From the NCBI RefSeq assembly GCF_013359935.1, contig NZ_JABMCB010000202.1:372001-436000 (forward strand): a DNA stretch of 64,000 nt, given 5' to 3'. The notes beneath the pieces were generated by a model that did no database searches, was not told where the DNA came from, and was given only the letters and a program-made list of their open reading frames with translations. Within the stretch, counting starts at the first letter, position 1. The number at the start of each line of letters is the position of its first letter. Of this stretch, positions 14,705-24,419 are shown in pieces. The position numbers were made by a program, and so were the translations under genes. Source of the stretch: Paenibacillus xylanilyticus. GTDB taxonomy: Bacteria; Bacillota; Bacilli; Paenibacillales; Paenibacillaceae.

Positions 14705-15499
14705 TTAAAGGATGACGATAAAATAGAAAAGAGCTGCTAATGCAAAACGGTATAGAGCAAACCACTCCAATCGAAGTCGCTTGATTAGTCTAATAAACGT
14801 CACTACCGCGATCATAGCCACAAGGAAGGATACCAAAAAGCCGATGAGCATGAGATATAAATCGTCTAGACTAAGCAAATTGCGGCTATCGTATAAATCC
14901 AACAAGGTAGCACCAAACATAACAGGTACAGAAATAATAAACGTAAAATCTGCGGCAGCTTTTTGGCTAGTTCCGAGCAGAAGGCCACCAGAAATCGTCG
15001 ATCCCGATCTCGAAAAACCCGGCCACAAAGCCAAACATTGGAATAAGCCAATCCCAAATGCTTGTTTGTAACTAATCGTATCAACGCTATTTTTTCTCTT
15101 ACTCCTTGCTGCGATAATCATTAACAAACCACCAGCAACTAGACCAATTAAGACAGGCGTTGGGCCGAATAATTGGCTTTTTATAGTGTCTTTTAGTAGA
15201 AGATATACGATTAATGCTGGTAACATAGCCAAAATCATATGTATTACGTTTAATCCTTCCCTTTTTGAAAATTCCATTTTAATGAAGTTTGACCCAATTT
15301 CCATATAACTTTTCCAATAAAGAATTAGAACTGCCATCACTGCACCCAATTGTATAACAATTTTAAAGGTTATTGCCGCATCTCCCTCAAAGTTAAGCAA
15401 ATTGCCTGCTAAAATAAGATGTCCAGTAGACGATACTGGTAAAAACTCTGTTAAACCTTCTATGATGCCAAGTATTATTGCTTTTAGTACATCAGTCAT
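14705..15499 (-). CDS. uppP: Undecaprenyl-diphosphate phosphatase UppP/BacA
   Basis: A 264-residue integral membrane enzyme that recycles the lipid carrier of cell-wall synthesis by removing a phosphate from undecaprenyl diphosphate; extra copies give bacitracin resistance. The two catalytic repeats are clear: EGLTEFLPVSSTGHLILAGN near the N-terminus and LWPGFSRSGSTISGGLLLG near residue 165. About eight hydrophobic segments, normal length for the family. ATG at 15499 follows AAAGGGGAT. Single-gene unit. Confidence 0.95.
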   Translation of the reverse strand: MTDVLKAIILGIIEGLTEFLPVSSTGHLILAGNLLNFEGDAAITFKIVIQLGAVMAVLILYWKSYMEIGSNFIKMEFSKREGLNVIHMILAMLPALIVYLLLKDTIKSQLFGPTPVLIGLVAGGLLMIIAARSKRKNSVDTISYKQAFGIGLFQCLALWPGFSRSGSTISGGLLLGTSQKAAADFTFIISVPVMFGATLLDLYDSRNLLSLDDLYLMLIGFLVSFLVAMIAVVTFIRLIKRLRLEWFALYRFALAALFYFIVIL

Positions 15500-15620
15500 C
15501 AGAAGATATCCCCTTTACGAAAATAAACTCGTTCAACAAGTTCAAGTATAAGGGTTAATAACAATATATTCCCATCGTTTCGCATAACAATATTGAGTTT
15601 AACGTGACATTATTGTCACC

Positions 15621-15636
15621 TACCCGTTAGCTTAAT
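15621..15636. repeat. Degenerate fragment of dispersed module A
   Basis: TACCCGTTAGCTTAATG resembles the module A start CTGCCCGTTAGTTGAA; an AACGGGCA piece in the opposite orientation follows at about 15657. Confidence 0.35.
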
Positions 15637-15721
15637 GAAAAAAAGAAGTAGCTGCCAACGGGCATGCTATTCCCTGGATATACTATGACTAAACCGTGGT
15701 ATCGAAGTTACCGTGCAGTCC

Positions 15722-17635
15722 TTACGGAATAAAATGATAAAAGTTCCATTGCGCCATCATCAAAGCGAAGCCAATAAACAGCACCCCTGTAACAATATTC
15801 CACACTTTCTTCCATATCAATGATGGACGTTTAACAATGGAAACTCCCAATAATACTGTGCCAAGCAAGGTCAGTGCCCAATTTATAGAGATCCCAAAGT
15901 TCATTTGGTCCACGGTCACGTTTTCATTGATCAAAGCATTCACCACCTGATATATGACATTGGCTACCAAAAGTGTACCGCACAAGATTACAGATGACAT
16001 GATGTGACTGGTTGCGGACGAAGCGCCCTTTTTACTACGCTGAAGCCATCGAATCAGCAGAACGAATGGAGCAACCAGAAAGAATGCGATAGCCAAGATA
16101 GCCCATACCAAATAGATGATCAAGGCAGGAAGCGAACGGTTTCCCTTGATCGGTAATATATCCGTGGCGATCCCCTTGCTCAATCGTTTTACACCTTCAT
16201 CAGAAATTTCCGCATACAGAATCGGTGCCAATCTTTCAAATCTTGGACTGTCGGATCTGGCAAATTGGTAAACATTCGGACGTATCTGTTTGAGTTCTCC
16301 CGTCATGCCCATTACGCTTAGTATAAGGTCATGCTCACCTTTCGGTTGTACTCTAATCAAACCCAGGTAGTTAATAACCTCATGGTATGAAGAGTAAGTG
16401 CGACCCGACTGTACATAATATCCGGCCAGTTCCCCGGATGGAGACAATTCGGCAGGGGGAACAGGGTTTTCAGCTTTTTTCGTACGGTCCTGTATCAGCA
16501 GATTAATGATCCCAGAGGTTAGCTCCTGCTCTATCTCCATATTCGTCAAGACGACGATGCCAAGCTGCTCCTCGGGTGCGATTGCTATGTTGCCGGAGAA
16601 TCCCTTAACATTCCCACTGTGGCCAACGACGTGAGGCTCTGCCCGATATTCCCAGAAGCCGTGCGCATTCGACAGGATCTCTTCGTGCGGGGTATAACTC
16701 CGGGAGAGCATCTTCCTTGCGGTGTCCGACCGGTTGAACAGCGAACTATCTGGTGCATATAGTGCCATAGCGAACCGAGCTAGATCCTCCGCCGTCCCTT
16801 CCATGGCTCCCGCAGGATACAGAGGAACATAATAATGTGCTCTTGCTTCAAACCCTCCTTCCCGCTTTCTCGCATAACCTGTTGCTTTTTCCTTCAGCAG
16901 ATCCCGGTGATCCGCTAAGGTAGGATGACCAGAACTATGATTCATTCCAAGAGGCTTAAGGATATGGTTCATCTCGTAGTCGGAGAATGATTGCCCGCTC
17001 ACCTTCTCTACCGCTAGGGCAGCCAGTGCCGTGGCAAAGTTGGAATAGGCTATGACTGTGCCGGGTTCATAAATTTGTTCCGGCTGGTTAGACAGTATCG
17101 TTTCTTCCAGCGCGGTCAGACTCTCTTCTGACCGCGTAAATGTACTTAGTGGATGCTGCTCATAGCCTGCGGTGTGACTCATAATGTCCAGTATAGTCAT
17201 CGGCTTGTTGTAACGCAGTTTCTCCGTGACCTCTTTTGGAAAATATGTTCGAATGTCTTGATCTAGCCTCATCTTGCCTGCTTCCACCATCTGCATCACA
17301 GAAGTCCAGACAAACGCTTTATTAATGGATCCATAGGCAAATACGGTAGAAGCAGGATCGACAGCAGACTTACGCTCCATATTGGCATAGCCATAGCCTT
17401 TGGAGAAAACAATCTTGTCGCCCTTTGTGATCACAACCGCAGCGCCGGGAGTTGACTTTCCAATGTGGGAATTGACGTAGTTATCAATCTCCTGCCCCAG
17501 CCGGCTATAGGGAATTCCAGAAGGGGTTTCTCCTGATTCTATTAGATCTGTAGCGTAGGCCGGAACTGAGAACTGAGAAAGAAGACATACACTAATACAG
17601 AACAATATAAACGACCTCAGTAGTTTAACATTCAC
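15722..17635 (-). CDS. Membrane-anchored serine hydrolase (beta-lactamase/PBP4-like)
   Basis: A 637-residue protein: signal peptide (residues 8-28), a class C beta-lactamase-fold domain (about 45-400) with nucleophile Ser103 in SINK and the Tyr197-Ser-Asn motif, and HSGNVKGFSGNI as the third active-site element (HxG). A middle beta-rich domain follows, then about four hydrophobic segments from residue 505 to the end, so the catalytic domain lies outside the membrane. Such proteins act as D-Ala-D-Ala carboxypeptidases, D-aminoacyl esterases or peptide hydrolases; which of these cannot be decided. It lies 35 bases downstream of another serine hydrolase and is probably co-transcribed with it. 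Confidence 0.88.
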   Translation of the reverse strand: MNVKLLRSFILFCISVCLLSQFSVPAYATDLIESGETPSGIPYSRLGQEIDNYVNSHIGKSTPGAAVVITKGDKIVFSKGYGYANMERKSAVDPASTVFAYGSINKAFVWTSVMQMVEAGKMRLDQDIRTYFPKEVTEKLRYNKPMTILDIMSHTAGYEQHPLSTFTRSEESLTALEETILSNQPEQIYEPGTVIAYSNFATALAALAVEKVSGQSFSDYEMNHILKPLGMNHSSGHPTLADHRDLLKEKATGYARKREGGFEARAHYYVPLYPAGAMEGTAEDLARFAMALYAPDSSLFNRSDTARKMLSRSYTPHEEILSNAHGFWEYRAEPHVVGHSGNVKGFSGNIAIAPEEQLGIVVLTNMEIEQELTSGIINLLIQDRTKKAENPVPPAELSPSGELAGYYVQSGRTYSSYHEVINYLGLIRVQPKGEHDLILSVMGMTGELKQIRPNVYQFARSDSPRFERLAPILYAEISDEGVKRLSKGIATDILPIKGNRSLPALIIYLVWAILAIAFFLVAPFVLLIRWLQRSKKGASSATSHIMSSVILCGTLLVANVIYQVVNALINENVTVDQMNFGISINWALTLLGTVLLGVSIVKRPSLIWKKVWNIVTGVLFIGFALMMAQWNFYHFIP

Positions 17636-17670
17636 CTTGGGTGTTCTCCTTTCTACTTCGTGACTCTATT

Positions 17671-19710
17671 TCATAAACCTGAAGTCAGGATTCTGCTGAA
17701 GCAATCCCAAATCACTGCACTTTCCTTACGCAGCAAAGGTTCTTGCGACCGATAGTTGACAATTCCCTCTTCGTTTCTGGTTACATCAGGTCCATAGATT
17801 CCTGCTCCGACTAAAAATTTCACCGCATCAACCGCCCAAGGCGCTGGTTGATCAGCGATTTCTGCCGAGATTATAGGTAAGTCCACGCTCGATGAGAGTC
17901 TCCAGAGAATTGTTGCTGCTTCTTGGCGACTGATTGTACGATCCGGATCAAACATTTCAGTTGAAGTGCCTACCAATATTCCAAGGTCTGCGAGGGTTTG
18001 AATGGCAGAAGCGTACTTGTGTCCTTCGGCATCTTTAAACACTACCGGCTTATCAGAAGGTCTTAAATTAGCAAACTGAATCAATTGGGATGCAAATTCA
18101 CCTCTCGTAATAGCCTCATCAGGATAATAGTGGGTAGAACGTTTTTCACTGTGCTGTGGCATAAATAATTTGGTTGAGCGATAAATAGCCTCAGCATAGT
18201 CGTCGTTAGCTACGTCAGAATATTGAGGGAGATCAGGTATTTTTCCGAACCAAGAGTCTGGAAAAATGTAATCCAGATAGGTGATTTTACCGTCCGTGTC
18301 TTTCTTGAAGACGGCTTGGTTTCCTTCTTCATCAACGAACAACTGATCTCCGACTGGTTTTAACGTATGTGTTCCATTTGGACCTGAAATCGAAAGTTCC
18401 CCTTTCTGTTTCACGATGTCAAAGAACAAATAAGGCTGGCGAAGATAGCGATAGGTTCCTATATACTGATCGAGCTCATTTGAATGGAGCGGCCATTCCT
18501 TTGCTTTCTGTTTTTCTTGGGGGTAATAGTGATCCATAAATGCTGTAAACAACTCTTCCCCGATGTCTTGGCTCGCATCACTATTGGTGATGACGAATCC
18601 ACCAATCTTGTGGTCTGGAATCAACCACATCCATGAATGATAGCCGGGTAAATCTCCCCCTTTTCCAATAACCATTTGGCCATGATATGCGTGCCGGTAA
18701 AATTTTTCGAAACCCAGAGCCATAGTGGGCATCTGCTCTTGAACTTGGACTTGCGTGCGATGCATTTCTTCTGTTGTCGTTTTGGAGAGGATTTGAGAGG
18801 TACCGAAGCTTCCTTCATTCAAATGGGCTAACATGAATTGAGCGATGTCGCCACTCGTGCCAAACATACCTCCGTCTGGCATAATAACCGGGTCATTTGG
18901 ATACTGCTCCTTGGGTTGGCCATTTGTTCCGTAGCCCGTGGCCAGCTGTTTTTTGACCTGTTCAGTCATGAGAAAATCACTATTTTTCATATCCAGAGGT
19001 TTAAAAATATGCTTCTGTATGTATTCTTCAAATGGATAGCCAACCATTCGTTGAATAATGTATCCCTGAAGATTAAAAGCAAAATTATCATACCGGTAAC
19101 TCTCACCTGGTGTTCGTATAACAGTCGGCAGGTTATCTTCAATAAACTCCTCTAATGATTGTTCGTCTTTTACATTGTTAGATGAAATATAGTCGGTGAA
19201 ATCAAACCCTGATGTATGCGTCAACAAATGCCTCATGGTGACAGGTGTTCCCGTGTGATTCGTAATCCTCATCCCACCAAGATATTTTTCAATGTCCTCG
19301 TCCAGATTGATCTTCCCCTGCTCTACAAGCTGCATTACAGCAGTGGCAGTCATTACTTTGGAAATGGAGGCCATCCGGAAAATCGTCTGCTCAGGGTCCA
19401 CGAAAGTTTTGGTTTCCAAGTCGGAATAGCCATAGCCCTTATTTAACAATACTTTGTTATCTGCAACGATTGTAAAAGCTGCACCAACTAGCTTTTTTTT
19501 GATTTCCGGCCGATTAAAGAAATCATCTGCAAATTGCTCAACTTCGACCGAAGACATCGGCCCTGTATGGGCGGCTGTCTGTTCTAATCCAGCCTTACTC
19601 TCACTCCATAATACTGAGTTTCCAGATGCTGTTGGCCCAGCAAGTAAAGAAGAAAATAACACACCAACTGTCATTAGGGTAAATCCCTTTAAAGCACTTT
19701 TCTTTTTCAT
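17671..19710 (-). CDS. Serine hydrolase with C-terminal SLH domains
   Basis: A 679-residue secreted protein. The signal peptide covers residues 1-29; the beta-lactamase-fold domain (about 52-400) has Ser115-Ile-Ser-Lys118, the YDN motif near 206 and KGGDLPGYHSWMWLIP. A small beta domain follows, and from about 505 there are SLH repeats (YPDEAITRGEFASQLIQFAN, FKDAEGHKYASAIQTLADLG, FDPDRTISRQEAATILWRL, then a third degenerate one). SLH domains bind pyruvylated secondary cell-wall polymer, so the enzyme is held in the S-layer. A pair of one S-layer-held and one membrane-held homologue suggests wall-peptide or D-amino-acid ester processing at two depths. Confidence 0.88.
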   Translation of the reverse strand: MKKKSALKGFTLMTVGVLFSSLLAGPTASGNSVLWSESKAGLEQTAAHTGPMSSVEVEQFADDFFNRPEIKKKLVGAAFTIVADNKVLLNKGYGYSDLETKTFVDPEQTIFRMASISKVMTATAVMQLVEQGKINLDEDIEKYLGGMRITNHTGTPVTMRHLLTHTSGFDFTDYISSNNVKDEQSLEEFIEDNLPTVIRTPGESYRYDNFAFNLQGYIIQRMVGYPFEEYIQKHIFKPLDMKNSDFLMTEQVKKQLATGYGTNGQPKEQYPNDPVIMPDGGMFGTSGDIAQFMLAHLNEGSFGTSQILSKTTTEEMHRTQVQVQEQMPTMALGFEKFYRHAYHGQMVIGKGGDLPGYHSWMWLIPDHKIGGFVITNSDASQDIGEELFTAFMDHYYPQEKQKAKEWPLHSNELDQYIGTYRYLRQPYLFFDIVKQKGELSISGPNGTHTLKPVGDQLFVDEEGNQAVFKKDTDGKITYLDYIFPDSWFGKIPDLPQYSDVANDDYAEAIYRSTKLFMPQHSEKRSTHYYPDEAITRGEFASQLIQFANLRPSDKPVVFKDAEGHKYASAIQTLADLGILVGTSTEMFDPDRTISRQEAATILWRLSSSVDLPIISAEIADQPAPWAVDAVKFLVGAGIYGPDVTRNEEGIVNYRSQEPLLRKESAVIWDCFSRILTSGL

Positions 19711-19897
19711 TGAATAACCTCATTTCTTAGTATCCAAATGTTTTACTTGTATATCATAATAGTAGACCCTTTATTTTCCATCATTCTAAAGCAGGATTAC
19801 ATCTGTGATTAAGGGCTGAGAAACTTCCCCCGCTTTAGTCCAGTATTCACTCGTCTTTGGTCTAGTTCAATCTTGAGATGTTGCTGGTTCTATTAAT

Positions 19898-19930
19898 CAA
19901 AAAAGGTCAACCAGTAACTACTGGTTAACC
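19898..19930 (-). terminator. Terminator of the permease-glycosidase operon
   Basis: GGTTAACCAGTA pairs with TACTGGTTGACC (one G-T pair), followed on the minus strand by TTTTTTGATT. Confidence 0.85.
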
Positions 19931-20001
19931 ACCTGATACGCTATATTAGTAACTATTAATTAAAACATACTCCTCTTGAACCAAGCCCCCCCTTTCAAAA
20001 T

Positions 20002-22668
20002 TCAGTCTGTTTGAAATGATGTTAGAAATGTAACAGGTCCAATAAGTCCGCTTGGCTCCTGTTGGGCAAAAGCTGATAAGAAATCCCGCTGATCTTTGAC
20101 CAATGTATTAGTGACTTCAATAGCGATGTTATTAATTCCTTTGTTTAACAAACCTGAGACTTCTAACCGATAAGGTGGACAGATGCGAACTCCTACATGC
20201 TCACCATTCAGCCAAACTTCTGCCGTTTCAAATACCTCGCCGAGATCTAAATGCACTTGAGTCACCGATTCGTTCCATTCAAATTCAGTTTCATAACGGA
20301 ATGTGCCAGAGAAATGCGGTAGATAATCAGGCAAACTCATATTAGTTAGAGTATTTAATTTTCCCCATTCAACAAAGTAAGGATAGTGTTCGGCAACTGC
20401 AGTGGAAACCGTCCATTCTGCCTCGAAATCCATAACCTTCATTTTCTCTTTCTCTATATAAAGCGGATTTTGGGCATAACATTCAAGGCCTTTTCCCTGA
20501 ATCAAGATAATGGATTCATATGGTTTCAAAACAAGTGACAACGCCTTGAAATCGGTCTCTCTCGAACTCAAGCTGTTCAAGCGATTAAGGAATGCATCAT
20601 AGGCATATACATCACCTTCTACAGGCAAGACAACCTTCGTACGTACGGTATCAAATGGACTTTCATTAAAGAACATAAAAACATCCAGTTCGTCATGGAT
20701 ATAGTGGTAGTTCCGTAGATAAGGTTGAAAGTTATCCACTTGAATATCGAAATGTCCGTCTGCGACAAGATCTTGTGCCAATTTGTCCAAAGACAAGACT
20801 TTAACGTTCATGTGACTGGCGAGTCGTTGAAGTTCATTGGAAACCTCCAGGCCTTCGCTCGATCGTGCTGGCAGCCCATCAACGAACCGAACGGCAAGTC
20901 CTTGTTCGACAAATTGGACTAAACGCTGGAGCATCGCTGCAGGAAGTGCCTCCGAATAGGGTACGATCAGACATCTGTAATCCTCTTGATGAACATGCAG
21001 TCTACCTTCAATCACATTGGCACCTTCTAATAGAACATCGATAGGAAGAACGTCGCAATCAATTTGACGCTGCATCAATGCCTTTACAGGCTTTTGAAAA
21101 TACATGGATTCTCCCGCCCATTCGGCTTCTGCATGATACAAGACAGCAGCAGATGCCACATGTCTTCCGCCGGAAATCAGGTGACTCATCCTATTCATAT
21201 ATTGATTTAAATACCTATAATAACGATACTGCGGGTTTTTCCCACCTGCATACATATGGGGTGGACAATCCGGATCCGGGAACGATTTTGGAGTGAAGGC
21301 ATGTGGTACGAAGTAGTTAACGCCGCGGACCAGCATATGGTCGGTAAGCCACTTCATCAGCTTCAGCCCTTCTGTCCAACCATATGCTCCATACAATTCG
21401 CACATCGTCCGTCCTTGCTTTTTCGGATCAATATGCCCTAGAGACACACCAAGCTTAGCCAAGCCATAGTGGAAGAATTCACTATCTGTCTCCCCAAATG
21501 TTGTGCGGAAACTCATTTCATCGAAGCCAGGGACGATTTGCCAAAGTACTACATCAATACCCGACATGTCTTGTCCCCAGAGGGAGCGGAAAAAGTGGCC
21601 CGCGCCGGGACCTAGTCTTGCATGGACGTTATTATCTTCGAGTACATGTCCGATATATTCTATTCCACGGGCTCTGCACCAGGTTCCAATTTGATTGCAG
21701 AAGTTGTCCGCGTACAGTTTGCTGACGATATTCATATAAGTGTACCGTACGATATTGGATTTCCCCCCCACATCCTGCCAAAGTAGATATAAATGCTTTC
21801 GATAATCCTCACCCAACGCCTGCTCAAGTAAAACGGATACTTCATTGCTCCAAGGCAGCGATACTTCTTGTTTACCGGGTTTAGAATTAAAGTCAAACGT
21901 GGTTTTATCATTGTAGAATCCAGGTTCGTCCGAAAAGAATCCAGCAAACGTTTTTCCGAAATCTTCTTTGTAACGTTCATAAACAGCCTCATAAACCGTG
22001 TCCAGCAGAATTTGTACTGATTCGCGTACTAAGGGGTTCAGATATTCTTCCTGTGCCTTGCTGCCGCCCTCTCTATTTTCCGAAATAATAAACATACGCC
22101 AATACCCATCAGGGACATCCCAATAAAGGGTACCATTATTCACAAATTCTGTTATGTCTATATATTCAGAAAGCAATGTTCCATCGGTTGGATTTCGGCG
22201 GACAGCCACAACGGCAACGAGTTTGTTATGACTACTCGCGTTTTGGTTTAGGGACACGGTAGGTCGAAGCCCCGCCATCAGCAAAGTATCTATCAAAAAA
22301 GATGCTCCTTGAGCAGGCCCAATCGTATCAATATATCGTTCACCCAGAAACAAGCGATGGAGCTCTTCCGGGGCTTCCTTCACCTTGCCTGCCGCATGTC
22401 CCGTTGGAAAATGATCATCATCAAGCAACCATACCTTCATCCCGCGCTTACGGGCTTCATCCATAATAATGTCCATGTCTGTCCACCACTTCGGTCCCAG
22501 AAAATCAGGATGAGGCCGGGCTTCAACGCATACGGCCCCGATGCCTGCTTCATGTACGCGAGCCATCTCTTCCCGTATCACGCGTTCTTCCTCCCCATGC
22601 TGCCATAGAAATGGGAGGATATAATTATGTTCCCTTCCCTCAAGCACGTCCATTAAACGATTTCTCAT
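20002..22668 (-). CDS. GH106/GH2-like glycosidase, probable alpha-L-rhamnosidase
   Basis: An 888-residue protein without signal peptide, hence intracellular. The N-terminal TIM-barrel part begins PFLWQHGEEERVIREEMARV and has HEAGIGAVCVEARPHPDF and GMKVWLLDDDHFPTGHAAG, the pattern of large glycosidases annotated as GH106-like. A catalytic-domain stretch includes FFSDEPGFYND and IGHVLEDNN. The C-terminus (about 770-880) is a galactose-binding/GH2 sugar-binding jelly roll (VHLDLGEVFETAEVWLNGEH, VGVRICPPYRLEVSGLLNKG). Last gene of the operon after two permeases and a binding protein, so it should cleave what they import, perhaps rhamnose-containing oligosaccharides from rhamnogalacturonan. Specificity is inference from context. 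Confidence 0.75.
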   Translation of the reverse strand: MRNRLMDVLEGREHNYILPFLWQHGEEERVIREEMARVHEAGIGAVCVEARPHPDFLGPKWWTDMDIIMDEARKRGMKVWLLDDDHFPTGHAAGKVKEAPEELHRLFLGERYIDTIGPAQGASFLIDTLLMAGLRPTVSLNQNASSHNKLVAVVAVRRNPTDGTLLSEYIDITEFVNNGTLYWDVPDGYWRMFIISENREGGSKAQEEYLNPLVRESVQILLDTVYEAVYERYKEDFGKTFAGFFSDEPGFYNDKTTFDFNSKPGKQEVSLPWSNEVSVLLEQALGEDYRKHLYLLWQDVGGKSNIVRYTYMNIVSKLYADNFCNQIGTWCRARGIEYIGHVLEDNNVHARLGPGAGHFFRSLWGQDMSGIDVVLWQIVPGFDEMSFRTTFGETDSEFFHYGLAKLGVSLGHIDPKKQGRTMCELYGAYGWTEGLKLMKWLTDHMLVRGVNYFVPHAFTPKSFPDPDCPPHMYAGGKNPQYRYYRYLNQYMNRMSHLISGGRHVASAAVLYHAEAEWAGESMYFQKPVKALMQRQIDCDVLPIDVLLEGANVIEGRLHVHQEDYRCLIVPYSEALPAAMLQRLVQFVEQGLAVRFVDGLPARSSEGLEVSNELQRLASHMNVKVLSLDKLAQDLVADGHFDIQVDNFQPYLRNYHYIHDELDVFMFFNESPFDTVRTKVVLPVEGDVYAYDAFLNRLNSLSSRETDFKALSLVLKPYESIILIQGKGLECYAQNPLYIEKEKMKVMDFEAEWTVSTAVAEHYPYFVEWGKLNTLTNMSLPDYLPHFSGTFRYETEFEWNESVTQVHLDLGEVFETAEVWLNGEHVGVRICPPYRLEVSGLLNKGINNIAIEVTNTLVKDQRDFLSAFAQQEPSGLIGPVTFLTSFQTD

Positions 22669-22732
22669 GATTACCTCCTATTTCGGTCTAATTTCAACCA
22701 GACGATGTCCAACACACCCTAACAATATGAAA

Positions 22733-22767
22733 TATCCGCCCGTCTTCAACTGAATAGAGGGCGGATA
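22733..22767 (-). terminator. Intercistronic hairpin between binding-protein and glycosidase genes
   Basis: TATCCGCCC (22733-22741) pairs with GGGCGGATA (22759-22767); on the minus strand TTTCATATTGTT follows. Probably a partial terminator or 3'-end stabiliser that keeps binding-protein mRNA in excess over the enzyme mRNA. Confidence 0.6.
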
Positions 22768-22783
22768 TACGTTTTGATGGTTA

Positions 22784-24355
22784 TTATTTTTGTACCTTGG
22801 CATACCATTCTCTTGCGCGCTTTGTCACTTCTTCCCCGCCCGATGCATTCCATTTATCTACAAACTCATCAAACTTGCTGATCGGGTACTGTCCCAGAAT
22901 GATTTTAGTGGCGTATTCCACATATAATGTACGATTATTAATGTCCGGGAAGCTGTCGTATACGCTGGCTGGCATACCGTCACCGGCAATGACTTTCGCG
23001 TATTTCTGGGCCTCCTGCATATTTCGGGTCACCTGGTCGATCGCCCATTTACTGTCTTCCGATGACGTACTGTTAAACAGATCTATCGTAAAATCAAGTG
23101 TCGCCAACGTTGAATACGGATTTAAAAGCTGATTTTCCTGACTGCTCTTGTCATCGGGAAGTTTAACAGCCTTGCCGTCCTTCATCTCATAGTGCATACC
23201 TTCCACGCCCAGAAACAGATCCTTCCAGTTCTTTTTGTCATACATATTGTTCAGCAGCTTCAGGGTGGCCATCAGCTTGTTCTCGTCCTTATTGTTCTTG
23301 ATGACCCATTGTGGAGGTGCAAATCTCTTCATCGTGTAGAAACCTTCATATCCCTCGACTTCCGGTACAGGGAGCACGGTAAAGTTAGCCTTCACGCCGG
23401 TGTTCTTTTCCAGATTCTCCAAAATCAAATTGCCATGCTCAACCCAGTGAAAATAATTCCCAGCCTTGTCAGACTGAATTTTGCCATCCCACTTATCCTT
23501 TGTGTTCAAAAGTGATTCCTTGTCAATTAATCCTTCCTTGTACAGTTTGGCCGCGAATTCCAGCGCTGCTCTCATATTCGGAGTCACTGCAGAATAAGTC
23601 AGCTCACCATTGTAGATATCCCACTCCGGATAACCTTCGAACATGGCTACCCCGTACATGGCGAACAGGTGGTCCATCCATCTAGCCTGCTCCCTGCCGC
23701 CCGTAGGCAGCTCATCTTTCTGGCCGTTACCATTCGGGTCCTTGTCCCGGAATGCTTCGAGTACATTAACGTATTCGTCCTGCGTCTTCGGCATCGTCAG
23801 ACCCAGCTTATCGAGCCAATCCTGACGGATCATGCCAGCGTATCTCCCGTACTCCACAACACCGGGAATATAATAGATTCTGCCCTGACCCGTAGGATCG
23901 TTCGCTTTGACCACATCCCACATATCCTGCGGAATGGCCTCCCATACATTGGGCGCATATTTGGGCAGCAGGTCGGTCAGATCGGCAATGGCACCATTTT
24001 TAGCCAAGCTGTCTTCAATCCCCTGCTGAGGTATGAATAAGTCCGGCATTTCATTGGCGGCGATTTTCAGATTCAGCTGGTTCAGATAATTGGTGCCCCC
24101 GTTCCATTCCACATACGGATGAATCACACCCACGCCAAGCTTTTCCTTATAAAAATCATATAACTTGCTGCCCTTGGTAATCGGTTTATAACCAATGTTC
24201 GTTCCCCATACTTCGATATCGACCGTTCCATCCTCATTGGTGGAAGTCTGGCCAGAAGCGGAAGTATCACCTGTAGAGCTTGAATTGCAGCCGGTAATCG
24301 TGCTTATCGCAAGAACACCTGCGGCCATCATTAAACCCATCTTTTTAAGAATCAT
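22784..24355 (-). CDS. ABC transporter extracellular solute-binding lipoprotein
   Basis: A 523-residue family 1 solute-binding protein of the large LplA/YtcQ type that serves oligosaccharide importers. The lipobox STITGC is near residue 25, after a hydrophobic signal segment; the low-complexity SSSTGDTSASGQTS linker follows, then DIEVWGTNIGYKP. Start ATG at 24355 is chosen because AAGGGGG precedes it by seven bases; the frame continues upstream but without a ribosome site. It follows the two permease genes. It probably captures pectin-derived oligosaccharides released by the secreted enzymes of this region; the ligand is unproven. Confidence 0.9.
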   Translation of the reverse strand: MILKKMGLMMAAGVLAISTITGCNSSSTGDTSASGQTSTNEDGTVDIEVWGTNIGYKPITKGSKLYDFYKEKLGVGVIHPYVEWNGGTNYLNQLNLKIAANEMPDLFIPQQGIEDSLAKNGAIADLTDLLPKYAPNVWEAIPQDMWDVVKANDPTGQGRIYYIPGVVEYGRYAGMIRQDWLDKLGLTMPKTQDEYVNVLEAFRDKDPNGNGQKDELPTGGREQARWMDHLFAMYGVAMFEGYPEWDIYNGELTYSAVTPNMRAALEFAAKLYKEGLIDKESLLNTKDKWDGKIQSDKAGNYFHWVEHGNLILENLEKNTGVKANFTVLPVPEVEGYEGFYTMKRFAPPQWVIKNNKDENKLMATLKLLNNMYDKKNWKDLFLGVEGMHYEMKDGKAVKLPDDKSSQENQLLNPYSTLATLDFTIDLFNSTSSEDSKWAIDQVTRNMQEAQKYAKVIAGDGMPASVYDSFPDINNRTLYVEYATKIILGQYPISKFDEFVDKWNASGGEEVTKRAREWYAKVQK

Positions 24356-24419
24356 AGCTAATCCCCCTTCAATCACGGTTATTCTTGTACATTCTTCCTG
24401 TTTCATTGGTAAAACGAGA

